From: Luteimonas aquatica | GTDB taxonomy: Bacteria > Pseudomonadota > Gammaproteobacteria > Xanthomonadales > Xanthomonadaceae | Direction of reading: 5' to 3' | Assembly (NCBI RefSeq): GCF_022662575.1 | Contig: NZ_JALBFU010000001.1 | Span: 931,715-995,714, forward strand | DNA length: 64,000 nucleotides | Part shown: positions 40,734 to 53,658 of the stretch, piece after piece | How positions within the stretch are numbered: the stretch's first letter is position 1 | Layout of the letters: each line of letters opens with the position of its first letter | Program-made: the position numbers and the translations under genes | Notes under the pieces: model-generated | Database searches by the model: none | The model's input: only the letters and a program-made list of their open reading frames with translations | Told to the model about the DNA's origin: nothing

Positions 40734-40753
40734 GGCCCGGCCGAAGCCGGGCC
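40734..40753. terminator. Bidirectional terminator between FadJ-like gene and TonB receptor
   Basis: GGCCCGGC and GCCGGGCC (8-bp stem) close a CGAA tetraloop, midway between two convergent stop codons. It can serve both strands; neither side has a long T-run. Confidence 0.65.
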
Positions 40754-40775
40754 CCGCGCCTGGCGAAGGCGCCGA

Positions 40776-40801
40776 TCAATCGAACTTGTCAATCGAACTT
40801 G
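40776..40801. repeat. 13-base tandem duplication at the end of TonB receptor gene
   Basis: TCAATCGAACTTG occurs twice head to tail (40776-40788 and 40789-40801). The second unit contains the receptor's stop codon; the first is a copy just beyond it, so the protein is unaffected. Confidence 0.85.
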
Positions 40802-43800
40802 TAGATCGCCTCCACCGACACCTCGCGGCCGATCGGATCGTCGATGCAGTAGGCGAAATCGCCGCACCACTTGTCGCCGTAGATCTTGTCGAAGATGTTG
40901 CTCACGTACAGGTTCATCTTGAACGCGTCGGTGATCTGGTAGCCGACGCTGCCGTTGAAGTAGCGGCGCGGCGAACGGCGGTTGTAGACGCGCTTGGAGG
41001 TTTCCCCGAACGTGGGGCTGGTGGGATCCGTGTCCTTGCAGGTCTTGTCGTCGATGCGCTCATGATCGGCGTATCCGTCGGAGAGCGGCAGGCAGCCTCC
41101 CCAACGATTGTCCCGGCCACCGGACTTCTGGTACATCATCAGCGTGGCGTTCCACTTGTCATAGGTCCAGTTGGCGCTCAAGGTGACCTTGGTGCGCGGA
41201 TTCTGCGTCTTGCGCGTGTCCTCGAGCTTGTCGGTCGGGAAGCCGCGCGACTTGTAGGTCAGCATGTTGGTGTAATTGAGGTTGAAATTCCAATTGCCGG
41301 TGCGCGTATCTGGCAGCTGGTACCGCGCGCTCAGGTCGACGCCGTCGACCACGGTCTCCGCGCGGTTGATCGGATTGGTGTTGATCGTGACCGAGCCCGC
41401 CGTGCTGCTCGGGACCCCGGGCGTGCGCTGGACGCGGCTGACCACCTCGGCGCACCAGGCGGCCGAAGGCGCCACCGGGCGGACCAGCCCTTCCGGATCG
41501 AATCCGTTGCGCAGACAGTAGGCTTCATCCTTCAGCAGCTGGTCCGCGGAAATATCGTCGATCAGGTTATCGATGCTGACGTACCAGTAGTCCGCCGACA
41601 GCGAAAATCCCTTGAACGCGTCCCAGACGAAACCGTAGGAATAGGATTTGCCTTCTTCGTACTTCAAGTCGGGGGTGCCGGTACGCGCGACCGTGGCATC
41701 CTCGACCTTGAAGCTGTCTCGCGGACACTGGCGATTGGGCCAGCCTCCATCGGCGCAGGCCAGGTAGTCGGTGAAGTCCGAAACCCCCGAACTCGCCGAG
41801 GCATAGACGAAGTGCATGTCGGGCGCCCGGAAGCTGGTGCCGTACGTGCCGCGCAGCAGCAGGCTGTTGACCGGGCGCCATTCCAGGCCGAGCTGGTAGG
41901 TAGTCGCCGCATCGCTGGCGACGGCATCGTACTTGTCGTAGCGGCCCGCGGCGCTGAGCAGCAGCTTCTCCATCAACGGCACTTTGAACTCGACGCCCGC
42001 GGCGTAATGCTTGCGCTCGCCGCCGCCGAGTTCGATGTTGCCGAAGGGCGTGTACCAGCCGTCCTCGTCCGGGTTGACGATCTTGGGGTCGGGGTTGAGC
42101 TTGTAGCCCTGCTTGGCCGCCTCCAGCACGCCGGCGAAGCCGATCGGGCCGGCCCAGCCGTCGAACAGGTTGCCGGAGACGACGAACTGCGCCTGATTCA
42201 ACCACGACCGCGCCTTCTTGTAGCCACGGTCGCTGAAGCCGGCCACGTCGCCGGAAGGCACCGGATTCCAAAGCTTGTTGTAGTCGGGCGAATAGATCGG
42301 CAGGTCGCGCACGTTGCCGTTCTGGGGATCGACCACGCCTGTGCGGGTGCCCAGCTGCTGCCCCATGTAGAAGTCGAACATGTCGCCCTGGTTGAGGGTC
42401 GGGAAGGTTTCCCGCACCTTGTAGGTGGCGCGCCCAACCATCGCTTCCCAGTCGAAACGGCCGTCGAACATGGTCCCGCGCAGGCCGACGCTGAAATCGA
42501 TGGCGGTTTCATCCGACTTGGTGAGGATATTGTCCTCGCCGCCCATTTCCTGCGGCGACTGGATCTTGAGGAAGCGGCGGCTGCCGCCGGCGCCGTTGTT
42601 GACGGTGGGGTCCCAGTAGACGCCGCTGTCGAAGCCGTCGAGGAAGCTGTTGAATTCGCCGGTCGATTTCCACAGGCCGAGCGTGGCCCAACCCTGCAGG
42701 CTCTCGCTGAAATCGAAGGTGCCGTACAGATAACCCGAGTTGTCCTCGCTGCCGGTGCGCAGCGCCCAGTTCTGGAACACGCGCTGCGCGCAATAGCTGC
42801 CGGCGTTGGTCGCGGCGCCGCTCTTGCGGTCGTAGCCGAGGAGATCGGCGCGGAAGAACAGGCCGCCGTACTGGTCGCAGGCGCCTTGCGGCGGCGCCAT
42901 GCGCCGGTAGGTATTGGTGCCGCCCGGCACGTTGACCCACTGGTCGCGGTCCTGCAGGTACAGGCCCGGATAGGGCGTGAGCGTCGGCAACCCGTAGTGG
43001 CGCTCGCCCGGCCCCCACACGGCGTAGTTCTTGTCGGACTCCTCGTCCATGAACGGGCGGTCCTTGGCCAGCAGCGGACCGCGGTCGAAATGCTGCAGGT
43101 TGTAGACCAGGCTCCACTGCTCGCCGGTGAAGCCGCCGGACAGCGAGGCGTCGAAGGTGTCGCGGCCGCCGCGCTTGGTCTCGCCGTACTTCACCCGCGC
43201 GGTGTGGCCGTCGATGTTCTCCTTCAGGATCACGTTGACCACGCCGGCCATGGCGTCGGAGCCGTAGATCGCCGAAGCGCTGCCGGACAGCACCTCGATG
43301 CGGTCGACGATGCCGGTGGGGATGTTGTTGTAGTTGGCGAAGTTGCTCTTGCCCTGGTAGGGCATCGGGTAGTCGGCCACGCGGTGGCCGTTGATCAGCA
43401 GCAGGCTGCGGCCCGGGCCCAGGTTGCGCAGGTTGAGCGGCGAGGCGTTGACGCTGCTCTGGCCCCAGTCGTAGTCGTTCTGCACGTTGCCGATCGCCTC
43501 GGTGAGCGTCTGCAGCGCGTCGTAGACGGTGGCGAAGCCCTCCTTCTTCATCTGTTCGCCGGTGATCACCGTCACCGGCGCCGGCCCCTCCACTTCGCTG
43601 CGGCGGATGCGCGAGCCGGTGACCGTCACCTGCTCGAGCTCGGTCGTCTTGCGCTTGCTGCCCTCGGCGGGCGCCTGCTCCCCTTCGGCGGACGCGCTTC
43701 CCGGATCTGTCTGCGTCTGCTGCGCGTGCACGACAAGCGGCGCGGACAGCGTCAATGCGAGCGCGCTGACGAGTGCTTTGCGGCGAAATCTGGCCTGGAT

Positions 43801-43803
43801 CAT
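40789..43803 (-). CDS. TonB-dependent receptor (1004 aa)
   Basis: A large outer-membrane receptor. Signal peptide (ALVSALALTLSAPLVVHAQ), TonB-box-like TTELEQVTVTGSRIRR, plug (GPAPVTVITGEQMKKEGFATVYDALQTL ... LRNLGPGRSLLLINGHRVADYPM ... VDRIEVLSGSASAIYGSDAMAGVVNVILK), and a barrel of about 800 residues ending YKFD. The size and plug sequence fit the xanthomonad family of receptors for oligosaccharides or peptides. It lies 299 bases downstream of cutC and glycosylasparaginase genes on the same strand, suggesting a glycan-derived ligand. Its upstream region contains repeated GATCGATC motifs. Confidence 0.93.
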   Translation of the reverse strand: MIQARFRRKALVSALALTLSAPLVVHAQQTQTDPGSASAEGEQAPAEGSKRKTTELEQVTVTGSRIRRSEVEGPAPVTVITGEQMKKEGFATVYDALQTLTEAIGNVQNDYDWGQSSVNASPLNLRNLGPGRSLLLINGHRVADYPMPYQGKSNFANYNNIPTGIVDRIEVLSGSASAIYGSDAMAGVVNVILKENIDGHTARVKYGETKRGGRDTFDASLSGGFTGEQWSLVYNLQHFDRGPLLAKDRPFMDEESDKNYAVWGPGERHYGLPTLTPYPGLYLQDRDQWVNVPGGTNTYRRMAPPQGACDQYGGLFFRADLLGYDRKSGAATNAGSYCAQRVFQNWALRTGSEDNSGYLYGTFDFSESLQGWATLGLWKSTGEFNSFLDGFDSGVYWDPTVNNGAGGSRRFLKIQSPQEMGGEDNILTKSDETAIDFSVGLRGTMFDGRFDWEAMVGRATYKVRETFPTLNQGDMFDFYMGQQLGTRTGVVDPQNGNVRDLPIYSPDYNKLWNPVPSGDVAGFSDRGYKKARSWLNQAQFVVSGNLFDGWAGPIGFAGVLEAAKQGYKLNPDPKIVNPDEDGWYTPFGNIELGGGERKHYAAGVEFKVPLMEKLLLSAAGRYDKYDAVASDAATTYQLGLEWRPVNSLLLRGTYGTSFRAPDMHFVYASASSGVSDFTDYLACADGGWPNRQCPRDSFKVEDATVARTGTPDLKYEEGKSYSYGFVWDAFKGFSLSADYWYVSIDNLIDDISADQLLKDEAYCLRNGFDPEGLVRPVAPSAAWCAEVVSRVQRTPGVPSSTAGSVTINTNPINRAETVVDGVDLSARYQLPDTRTGNWNFNLNYTNMLTYKSRGFPTDKLEDTRKTQNPRTKVTLSANWTYDKWNATLMMYQKSGGRDNRWGGCLPLSDGYADHERIDDKTCKDTDPTSPTFGETSKRVYNRRSPRRYFNGSVGYQITDAFKMNLYVSNIFDKIYGDKWCGDFAYCIDDPIGREVSVEAIYKFD

Positions 43804-44102
43804 TTTCTGGGCTCTCGAATGGAAAACATGGGCGATGAACCGCACGCGATCCCTCCGCGCGGCCGTTTTGTCACGATCTAAACTCCCGAACCAACAGCCG
43901 GATCGATCCCCCTTGACCGATCCACCCCCTGAGCTGGATCGATCTAAATAACCATATTCACGCCCTTTTGACATGACGCAGCGCAGCAGCGCGCCATGCG
44001 CCGCCGTGTGGTGCGCGCAGAAGCCCCGAAACCCCGGCCGTGCCGTCCAGCGCCGCCCGCCGCCCCTGACCGCCGGGCGCGGAAAACTAAACGTAATGCG
44101 CC
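43804..44102 (-). promoter_or_regulatory. Leader/regulatory region of TonB receptor with GATCGATC repeats
   Basis: This 299-base gap is markedly A/T-richer around 43870-43975. It contains GGATCGATCC (43900-43909, a perfect palindrome) and GGATCGATCT (43936-43945), 36 bases apart, and CGATCTAAA twice (43874-43882 and 43940-43948). Such repeated symmetric sites suggest a dedicated regulator. I could not place a convincing -35/-10 pair. Confidence 0.4.
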
Positions 44103-44840
44103 TTACGCCGCGCGCAACGCCGCCGCCAGATGCCGCACGCTGTCGGCCTCGGTCTGCATCCAGTCGGGGGAAAGCCCCGGCAGCGCGTCGTTGCGGTAGC
44201 GCATCGCCGAGGTGCGCGGCACGCGCGCGGAGGCATGCACCTCGTGCACGCCGGTCGTCCGCAGCAGTTCGGGCAGGCTGGCCGCGGTCACCCCCGCCCC
44301 GGCCATCAGCGAAAGGCGTCCCTGCGCCTGCCGCCGCGACGCCGCGATCGCGTCCGCGCCCTGCAGGGCGTCGGCGGCGCCGCCGGAGGTGAGGATGCGC
44401 CCGCAGCCCAGCGCGACGATGTCCTCGAGCGCGCGCGCGCGGTCGCGCGCGGCATCGAACGCGCGATGGAAAGTGACATCCAGGGGACGCGCGGCGTCGA
44501 TCAGGGTCCGGCACAGGGCCGTGTCCACCGCGCCGTCGGCGTCCAGTGCGCCCAGCACCACGCCGTCGCAGCCCAGGCGCACGCACGCCTCGATGTCGCG
44601 CAGCATCACTTCGCGCTCGCCCTGGTCGTAGAGGAAGTCGCCGCCGCGCGGCCGGATCAGCACGTAGACCGGAATCCGCAGGCGCTCGCGCACCACGGCC
44701 AGCATGCCGTAGGACGGCGTGCATCCGCCTTCGGCCAGGTTTTCGCACAGCTCGATGCGGTCGGCGCCGCCGGCCTGCGCCGCCAGCGCGGAACCGAGCG
44801 AATTGGCGGCGATCTCCAGCCGCGGGGACGGCGCGCTCAT
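44103..44840 (-). CDS. cutC: CutC family protein
   Basis: A 245-residue TIM-barrel protein of the CutC family: LEIAANSLGSALAAQAGGADRIELCENLAEGGCTPSYG, VLIRPRGGDFLYD, GVVLGALDADG, VTFHRAFD and RILTSGGA are diagnostic. CutC was named for copper tolerance in E. coli, but that role is disputed and the gene often occurs in carbohydrate loci. Here its ATG overlaps the stop codon of a glycosylasparaginase gene by 4 bases, supporting a role in glycan metabolism rather than copper. Confidence 0.93.
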   Translation of the reverse strand: MSAPSPRLEIAANSLGSALAAQAGGADRIELCENLAEGGCTPSYGMLAVVRERLRIPVYVLIRPRGGDFLYDQGEREVMLRDIEACVRLGCDGVVLGALDADGAVDTALCRTLIDAARPLDVTFHRAFDAARDRARALEDIVALGCGRILTSGGAADALQGADAIAASRRQAQGRLSLMAGAGVTAASLPELLRTTGVHEVHASARVPRTSAMRYRNDALPGLSPDWMQTEADSVRHLAAALRAA

Positions 44841-45862
44841 GTCTGCTCGGTCGCGTAGACCGAGCGCGCGTCGCGCAGCGCGTCCTGCTTGCCGGCATCG
44901 CAGACCGCGTAGACGAAGCCGCGGTGCAGCGCGAACGCGCCGACCTCGCCCTGCTTGTTCAAGGCGAGGAAGCACACCTGCAGGCGCTTGCTCGCCTCCG
45001 GCCGCTTGCGCACCACGCGCTCGATCGCCTCGCGGCAGGCATCGGCGGGCGAGCGGCCCTGGCGCATCAGCTCGACCACCAGGAAACTGGCCGCGTTGCG
45101 GATCATCTCCTCGCCCACGCCGGACGCGGTGGCCGCGCCGACCTCGTTGTCGACGTACAGGCCGGCGCCGACGATCGGGCTGTCGCCCACGCGCCCACGC
45201 AGCTTCCAGGCCATGCCACTGGTGGTGCAGGCGCCGGCCAGCCTGCCCGCGCCGTCGATGGCGAGGATGCCGAGCGTGTCGTGGTTGCGCCGGTCGCCGG
45301 GCTTCGCCGCCGCCTCGCCCGGCAGCACGCGCTCGGCGTTGATCACCGGCTTGTATTCGGAGGTCTTCAGCCACTCGCGCCAGGCCTTGCGCGCCGCGTC
45401 GGTCAGCAGCGGGCGCTTCTCGAACCCCTGCGCCACCGCGAACTGCTGTGCGCCCTGCCCCACCAGCATCACGTGCGGGGTCTTCTCCATCACCGCGCGC
45501 GCCACCGAGACCGGATGCGCGATGTCCTCCAGCGCCGCCACCGCGCCGCAGCGGCCGTCGCCGTCCATGATGCTGGCGTCGAGGGTGAGCACGCCGTCGC
45601 GGTCGGGATAGCCGCAGTGCCCGACCGTGGGATTGCACAGGTCGGCCTCGGCCCAGCGCGCGCCGGCCTCGACGGCATCGAGCGCGGAGCCGCCCGCGCC
45701 CAGCGTTTTCCACGCCGCGGCATTGGCGCCCACGCCGAAGTCCCAGGTCGAGACGACGCGGGCGACCGGCCTGGCGGGCTTGGCCGCCCCGGCGGCGCCC
45801 GGCAAGGCCAGCGCACCGGCGGCGAACAGGGAGGTGTGCAGGAAATCGCGTCGTGTCGTCAT
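44837..45862 (-). CDS. N4-(beta-N-acetylglucosaminyl)-L-asparaginase (glycosylasparaginase)
   Basis: A 341-residue N-terminal-nucleophile hydrolase that splits GlcNAc-Asn, the core linkage of N-glycoproteins. The precursor is cleaved before T196 in RRNHDTLGIL, creating the catalytic Thr; MAWKLRGRVGDSPIVGAGLYVDNEVGAATASGVGEEMIR matches glycosylasparaginases rather than plain isoaspartyl peptidases. The N-terminus (MTTRRDFLHTSLFAAGALALPGAAGA) is a twin-arginine signal, so the enzyme is folded in the cytoplasm and exported to the periplasm. It is coupled to cutC and lies 61 bases after a glucokinase-family gene. Confidence 0.93.
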   Translation of the reverse strand: MTTRRDFLHTSLFAAGALALPGAAGAAKPARPVARVVSTWDFGVGANAAAWKTLGAGGSALDAVEAGARWAEADLCNPTVGHCGYPDRDGVLTLDASIMDGDGRCGAVAALEDIAHPVSVARAVMEKTPHVMLVGQGAQQFAVAQGFEKRPLLTDAARKAWREWLKTSEYKPVINAERVLPGEAAAKPGDRRNHDTLGILAIDGAGRLAGACTTSGMAWKLRGRVGDSPIVGAGLYVDNEVGAATASGVGEEMIRNAASFLVVELMRQGRSPADACREAIERVVRKRPEASKRLQVCFLALNKQGEVGAFALHRGFVYAVCDAGKQDALRDARSVYATEQT

Positions 45863-45923
45863 CGCGTGGTCCGGGAAGATGGGGAAATCCCCGCCGTCGA
45901 CGGCGCGACCGGCGGGACGGCGG

Positions 45924-46949
45924 TCAGCGCGATCCGGCGCGATCGAGGTACCACGCGGCGGCGCCGAGCAGGCCGTAGCGGCCATGGTCGATCACCGACA
46001 CCGACACCTGCTCCAGCACGCTGCGCAGCACGCCCTTGTTGAGGTAGCGTTCGGCGAATCGGCTATGCAGCAGGAACGGCTTGATGTGCGCCGGCATGCC
46101 GCCGGCCAGGTACACGGCGCGCGCGCCGAAGGTCAGCACCAGGTCGCCGACCAGGCTGCCGAGCATGGCGCAGAAGATGTGCAGCGCCTCCAGCGCCTGC
46201 GCGTCCCCGCCCTGCTGCGCCGCCTGCGCGACCGCGGCCGGACTGTCCAGCGCCGCGCGCGCGCCGTCGAGCTCGCACAGGCCGCGATAGAGGTTCAGCA
46301 GGCCCGGGCCGGAAAGCGCGCGCTCGTTGTCGACATGCGGCCAGCGCTGCAGGAAACGGCCGAGCAGCGCGAGCTCGCGGACGTTGCCCGGCGCCAACGC
46401 GGCATGGCCGGCTTCGGTGGCGAGCACCTGCGGCGGCGCCGTGCCGTCCGAGGGCGTCCACAAGGCCGCGCCGAGGCCGGTGCCCGGACCGATCACCAGC
46501 GTCGCGCCGGCTTCGCGCGGCGACTGCGGGCCGGCCAGCAGCACGGATTCGGCCGGATCGATGTACGGGGTGGCGTAGGCCATCGCCTCGAAGTCGTTGA
46601 CCAGGCGCAGATCGCGCAGCGACAGTGCGCCGCGCATGCGCGAGAGCGAGACCGGCCACGGCAGGTTGGTGTTGACCAGCTCGTCGCCGCGCAGGATGCC
46701 GGCGATGGCGATCACCGCGCGATCGGCGCCGTCCGCGCCGCATTCGCGCAGGAAGTGCACCACGATGTCCGACAGGTCGGGGAAATCGGCGCAGGCGTAT
46801 TGGCGGAAGTCGAGCATCGCCGCCGCCTGCCCGGCCTCGCCGGCGCGCATGAGCGCGATGCGGGCATGGGTGCCGCCGACATCGGCCGCCACGAACGGCC
46901 TGGCTTCCGGCGAGCGGGTTGCTGCGATGACGGTGGCGCGATGGGCCAT
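45924..46949 (-). CDS. glk: Glucokinase-family sugar kinase
   Basis: A 341-residue ATP-dependent hexokinase of the bacterial Glk type. The phosphate loop VAADVGGTHARIAL, the catalytic LVNDFEAMAYA, GPGTGLGAAL and the EAGHAALAP segment are present. In xanthomonads some Glk-like proteins phosphorylate N-acetylglucosamine; the position upstream of a GlcNAc-asparaginase makes GlcNAc a plausible substrate, but glucose cannot be excluded. ATG 46949 is preferred over one 15 codons upstream because the family starts near this point. Confidence 0.9.
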   Translation of the reverse strand: MAHRATVIAATRSPEARPFVAADVGGTHARIALMRAGEAGQAAAMLDFRQYACADFPDLSDIVVHFLRECGADGADRAVIAIAGILRGDELVNTNLPWPVSLSRMRGALSLRDLRLVNDFEAMAYATPYIDPAESVLLAGPQSPREAGATLVIGPGTGLGAALWTPSDGTAPPQVLATEAGHAALAPGNVRELALLGRFLQRWPHVDNERALSGPGLLNLYRGLCELDGARAALDSPAAVAQAAQQGGDAQALEALHIFCAMLGSLVGDLVLTFGARAVYLAGGMPAHIKPFLLHSRFAERYLNKGVLRSVLEQVSVSVIDHGRYGLLGAAAWYLDRAGSR

Positions 46950-47179
46950 GGCGCTCCAGATCGGCACGTCCCTGATCGGCGTGCCGCGGCGCAAGTCTAA
47001 TCAATTCGCTTGCGCGCATGGCAACCCGCGCATCGGCGCCGCGGCCGACGCGAGGACCGCGGACGCGGCCAGGCCAAGCGGACGCTGCCGTATTGACCGC
47101 ACCCGGACCCGCGGTGTCCACGCGAGTCCGGCTCCGGTCCCGATGCGGGTGCGGGTTGTCCCGCCCCTGCCCGCGACGA

Positions 47180-47539
47180 TCACATGGTGTGGGTGCGCTT
47201 GTCCGCGTTCAGCATGCCCGCCAGCAGGGTCTCGATCTTCGCGCGCACGGTTTCGCCCTCGCCGGTGTCGGCGAACTGCACGCCCACGCCGGCGGTGCGG
47301 TTGCCCTGCGCGCCGGCCGGCGTCACCCAGACCACCTTGCCCGCCACCGGCAGGCGGTCGCCCGATTCGGGCAGCGTGATCAGCAGGAAGACCTCGTCGC
47401 CGAGGAAATAGCGCTTGGTCGTCGGCACGAAGATGCCGCCGTTCTTCAGGTACGGCATGTAGGCGCCGTACAGCGCCGCCTTGTCCTTCAAGGCCAGCGA
47501 CAGGATGCCTTGGCGCGAAGGCGTGGCCGTGGTGTTCAT
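47180..47539 (-). CDS. pilZ: PilZ-domain protein (type IV pilus type)
   Basis: A 119-residue PilZ-fold protein with NGGIFVPTTKRYFLGDEVFLLITLPESGDRLPVAGKVVWVTPAG and GVGVQF. The canonical c-di-GMP-binding RxxxR motif is absent, as in the original PilZ, which acts in type IV pilus assembly through protein contacts. It is the last gene of the fab-tmk-holB operon, its conserved place in pseudomonads and xanthomonads. Confidence 0.93.
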   Translation of the reverse strand: MNTTATPSRQGILSLALKDKAALYGAYMPYLKNGGIFVPTTKRYFLGDEVFLLITLPESGDRLPVAGKVVWVTPAGAQGNRTAGVGVQFADTGEGETVRAKIETLLAGMLNADKRTHTM

Positions 47540-47602
47540 GACGCATCTCCCCCGATCGTGTTGCATGCCGCGACGTAGCCGACGCTCCGGCGCGGCATCG
47601 GC

Positions 47603-48529
<927 letters not shown>

Positions 48530-48534
48530 CGCGC

Positions 48535-51658
<3,124 letters not shown>

Positions 51659-51702
51659 GGGGCCGCGCCTCCCCGCCTCCGCGGGGAGACGGGGAACGGC
51701 GA

Positions 51703-52938
51703 TCAGACGCGCTTGAATATCAGCGTGCCGTTGGTGCCGCCGAAGCCGAACGAGTTCGACATGGCGACGTCGACCTTGGCCTCGCGCGCCGTGTTGGGCA
51801 CGTAGTCGAGATCGCAGCCTTCCGACGGGTTCTCCAGATTGATGGTCGGCGGGATCACGCCGGTATGCAGCGCCATCGCCGAGAACACCGCCTCCACGCC
51901 GCCGGCCGCGCCCAGCAGGTGGCCGGTCATCGACTTGGTGGAGCTGACCATCACCTTGCCGGCGGCGTCGCCGAGCACGGCCTTGATGCCCATGGTCTCG
52001 GCCAGGTCGCCCTGCGGCGTCGAGGTGCCATGGGCGTTGATGTAGCCGATCTGGGCGGGATCGATGCCGGCGTCCTTGACCGCGTTGCGCATGCAGCGCG
52101 CCCCGCCCTCGCCGCTCTCGCTCGGCGCGGTCATGTGGTAGGCGTCGCCGCTCATGCCGAAGCCGATCAGCTCGGCGTAGATGCGCGCGCCGCGCGCCTT
52201 GGCGCGCTCGTAGTCCTCGATGACCAGGATGCCGGCGCCGTCGCCCATCACGAAGCCGTCGCGGCCCGCGTCCCAGGGGCGCGAGGCCCTGGTCGGTTCG
52301 TCGTTGCGCGTGGACAGCGCCTTCATCGCGCAGAAGCCGCCCAGCGAGGTCGGCGTGGTCGCGAACTCGGCGCCGCCGGCGATCATCGCGTCGGCCTCGC
52401 CGTACTGGATCATGCGCATCGCCAGGCCGATGTTGTGCGTGGCGGTGGTGCAGGCGGTCACCGCGGCGATGTTCGGCCCCTTGGCGCCGGTCATGATCGA
52501 CACCTGGCCGGCGATCATGTTGATGATGGTGCTGGGCACGTAGAACGGCGAGATCTTGCGCGGGCCGCCCTCGTGGTACTTGATGGTGGTTTCCTCGATG
52601 CCGTTCAGGCCGCCGATGCCGGCGCCGATGGCCACGCCGATGCGCTCGGGATCGGCGGCGATGTCCAGGCCGGCGTCCTTGATCGCCATCAGCGAGGCGG
52701 CGACGCCGTAGTGCACGAACGGGTCCATCTTCTTGATGTCCTTCGGCGCAATGTACGCGGAAGGATCGAAGCCCTTGACCTCGCCGGCGATGCGCACCGG
52801 GAAGGCGGAGGCGTCGAAGTGCGTGATCGTGCCGATGCCGGAACGGCTGTTGACGATGCCGTCCCAGCTCGATGCGAGGTCGTTGCCGAGCGGCGAGAGG
52901 ATGCCGAGGCCGGTGATGACGACGCGACGTTTGGACAT
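51703..52938 (-). CDS. fabF: 3-oxoacyl-ACP synthase II
   Basis: A 411-residue condensing enzyme of fatty acid elongation. The active-site Cys is in [12 protein letters not shown], the catalytic histidines in [11 protein letters not shown] and [25 protein letters not shown] closes the sequence. ATG 52938 gives the family N-terminus [18 protein letters not shown]. It follows acpP by 229 bases with hairpins in between. Confidence 0.98.
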   Translation of the reverse strand: MSKRRVVITGLGILSPLGNDLASSWDGIVNSRSGIGTITHFDASAFPVRIAGEVKGFDPSAYIAPKDIKKMDPFVHYGVAASLMAIKDAGLDIAADPERIGVAIGAGIGGLNGIEETTIKYHEGGPRKISPFYVPSTIINMIAGQVSIMTGAKGPNIAAVTACTTATHNIGLAMRMIQYGEADAMIAGGAEFATTPTSLGGFCAMKALSTRNDEPTRASRPWDAGRDGFVMGDGAGILVIEDYERAKARGARIYAELIGFGMSGDAYHMTAPSESGEGGARCMRNAVKDAGIDPAQIGYINAHGTSTPQGDLAETMGIKAVLGDAAGKVMVSSTKSMTGHLLGAAGGVEAVFSAMALHTGVIPPTINLENPSEGCDLDYVPNTAREAKVDVAMSNSFGFGGTNGTLIFKRV

Positions 52939-53111
52939 TGCGGACTCCTGGGGCCTGTTGCCTGCGCTCGCCGCCTGCGGCGGCAGGTGAGCGTTCAAAA
53001 TGCCCGAGGCCGCATGCGCGGCCCCGGGTTTGTGTCGTTACGACGCAGTACGGCTGTTCACGTTGGCATGTTCCACGAATCGACGCATGGAGATGCTTTG
53101 CGTGGCGGGAC

Positions 53112-53140
53112 CGGCCTTCGGGCCGCGCCATCGGCGCGGC
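53112..53140 (-). terminator. Overlapping hairpins after acpP
   Basis: Two alternative stems share bases: CGGCC-TTCG-GGCCG (53112-53125) and GCCGCGCC-ATC-GGCGCGGC (53122-53140). They start 28 bases after the acpP stop codon. Since acpP is made in large excess over FabF, partial termination here would be sensible; that is inference. Confidence 0.5.
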
Positions 53141-53167
53141 GGCGGCCGGACCGCGTCAGGACCGGTC

Positions 53168-53407
53168 TCAGCTCTTGACGTGCGCCTTGATGTAGTCGAT
53201 CGCCTGCTGCACCGAAGTGATCTTCTCGGCTTCCTCGTCGGGGATCTCGCACTCGAACTCTTCTTCGAGCGCCATCACCAGTTCGACGGTATCCAGCGAG
53301 TCGGCGCCGAGATCGTCGACGAAGGAGGCGCTGCTGGTGACCTCTTCTTCCTTGACGCCCAGTTGTTCGACGACGATTTTCTTGACGCGTTCTTCGATGC
53401 TGCTCAT
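53168..53407 (-). CDS. acpP: Acyl carrier protein
   Basis: A 79-residue acidic four-helix protein with the phosphopantetheine-attachment site [20 protein letters not shown] (Ser in DSL). It carries growing acyl chains in fatty acid synthesis. The gene has generous gaps on both sides, unlike its overlapping neighbours, consistent with its own promoter. Confidence 0.99.
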   Translation of the reverse strand: MSSIEERVKKIVVEQLGVKEEEVTSSASFVDDLGADSLDTVELVMALEEEFECEIPDEEAEKITSVQQAIDYIKAHVKS

Positions 53408-53498
53408 TGGCTGTTGGCTCCGGAGGGGCTGTTTCAGGGACTAGTGTAAGGGGGTGAGCCCGGGCGCGCCTAGCGCGGCACCGCCGCGCTGCCCGGGC

Positions 53499-53524
53499 GA
53501 ACGCCCGGCCATGGGTGGCCGGGC
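53499..53524. repeat. Palindromic intergenic repeat, copy B
   Basis: GCCCGGCCA and TGGCCGGGC arms around TGGG, preceded by GAAC, in the acpP-fabG gap. It matches the element at 30947-30971 over almost its whole length. It may also act as a transcript-end hairpin for fabG. Confidence 0.55.
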
Positions 53525-53658
53525 TGGACGCTCCGAAGCCTAAGACGCGACGCCAAGGACGGCAACCACATCGTTAAGATTCAATCTGCGTCCATCCGCA
53601 ATGCTTTTAAAAACGGCAACTTAGCGAGGCTTCCTGCGACATGCCCGGCGCCCGCGCA

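Noticed and set aside
40786..43881. Plus-strand open frame of 1031 codons antisense to the second TonB receptor
   Set aside because: In very GC-rich DNA the antisense frames stay open. The translation is His/Arg/Val/Gly-rich without domains, while the minus strand encodes a textbook receptor with signal peptide, plug and barrel.
44103..44840. Copper-resistance island
   Set aside because: cutC is the only gene with a copper-related name. Its overlapping neighbour and the receptor point to glycan metabolism, and no copper ATPase, oxidase or regulator is present.
43804..44898. Upstream extension of the second TonB receptor frame through the cutC gene
   Set aside because: The open frame continues only because of GC bias. 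Signal peptide and start codon at 43803 define the receptor, and CutC is strongly supported in another frame.
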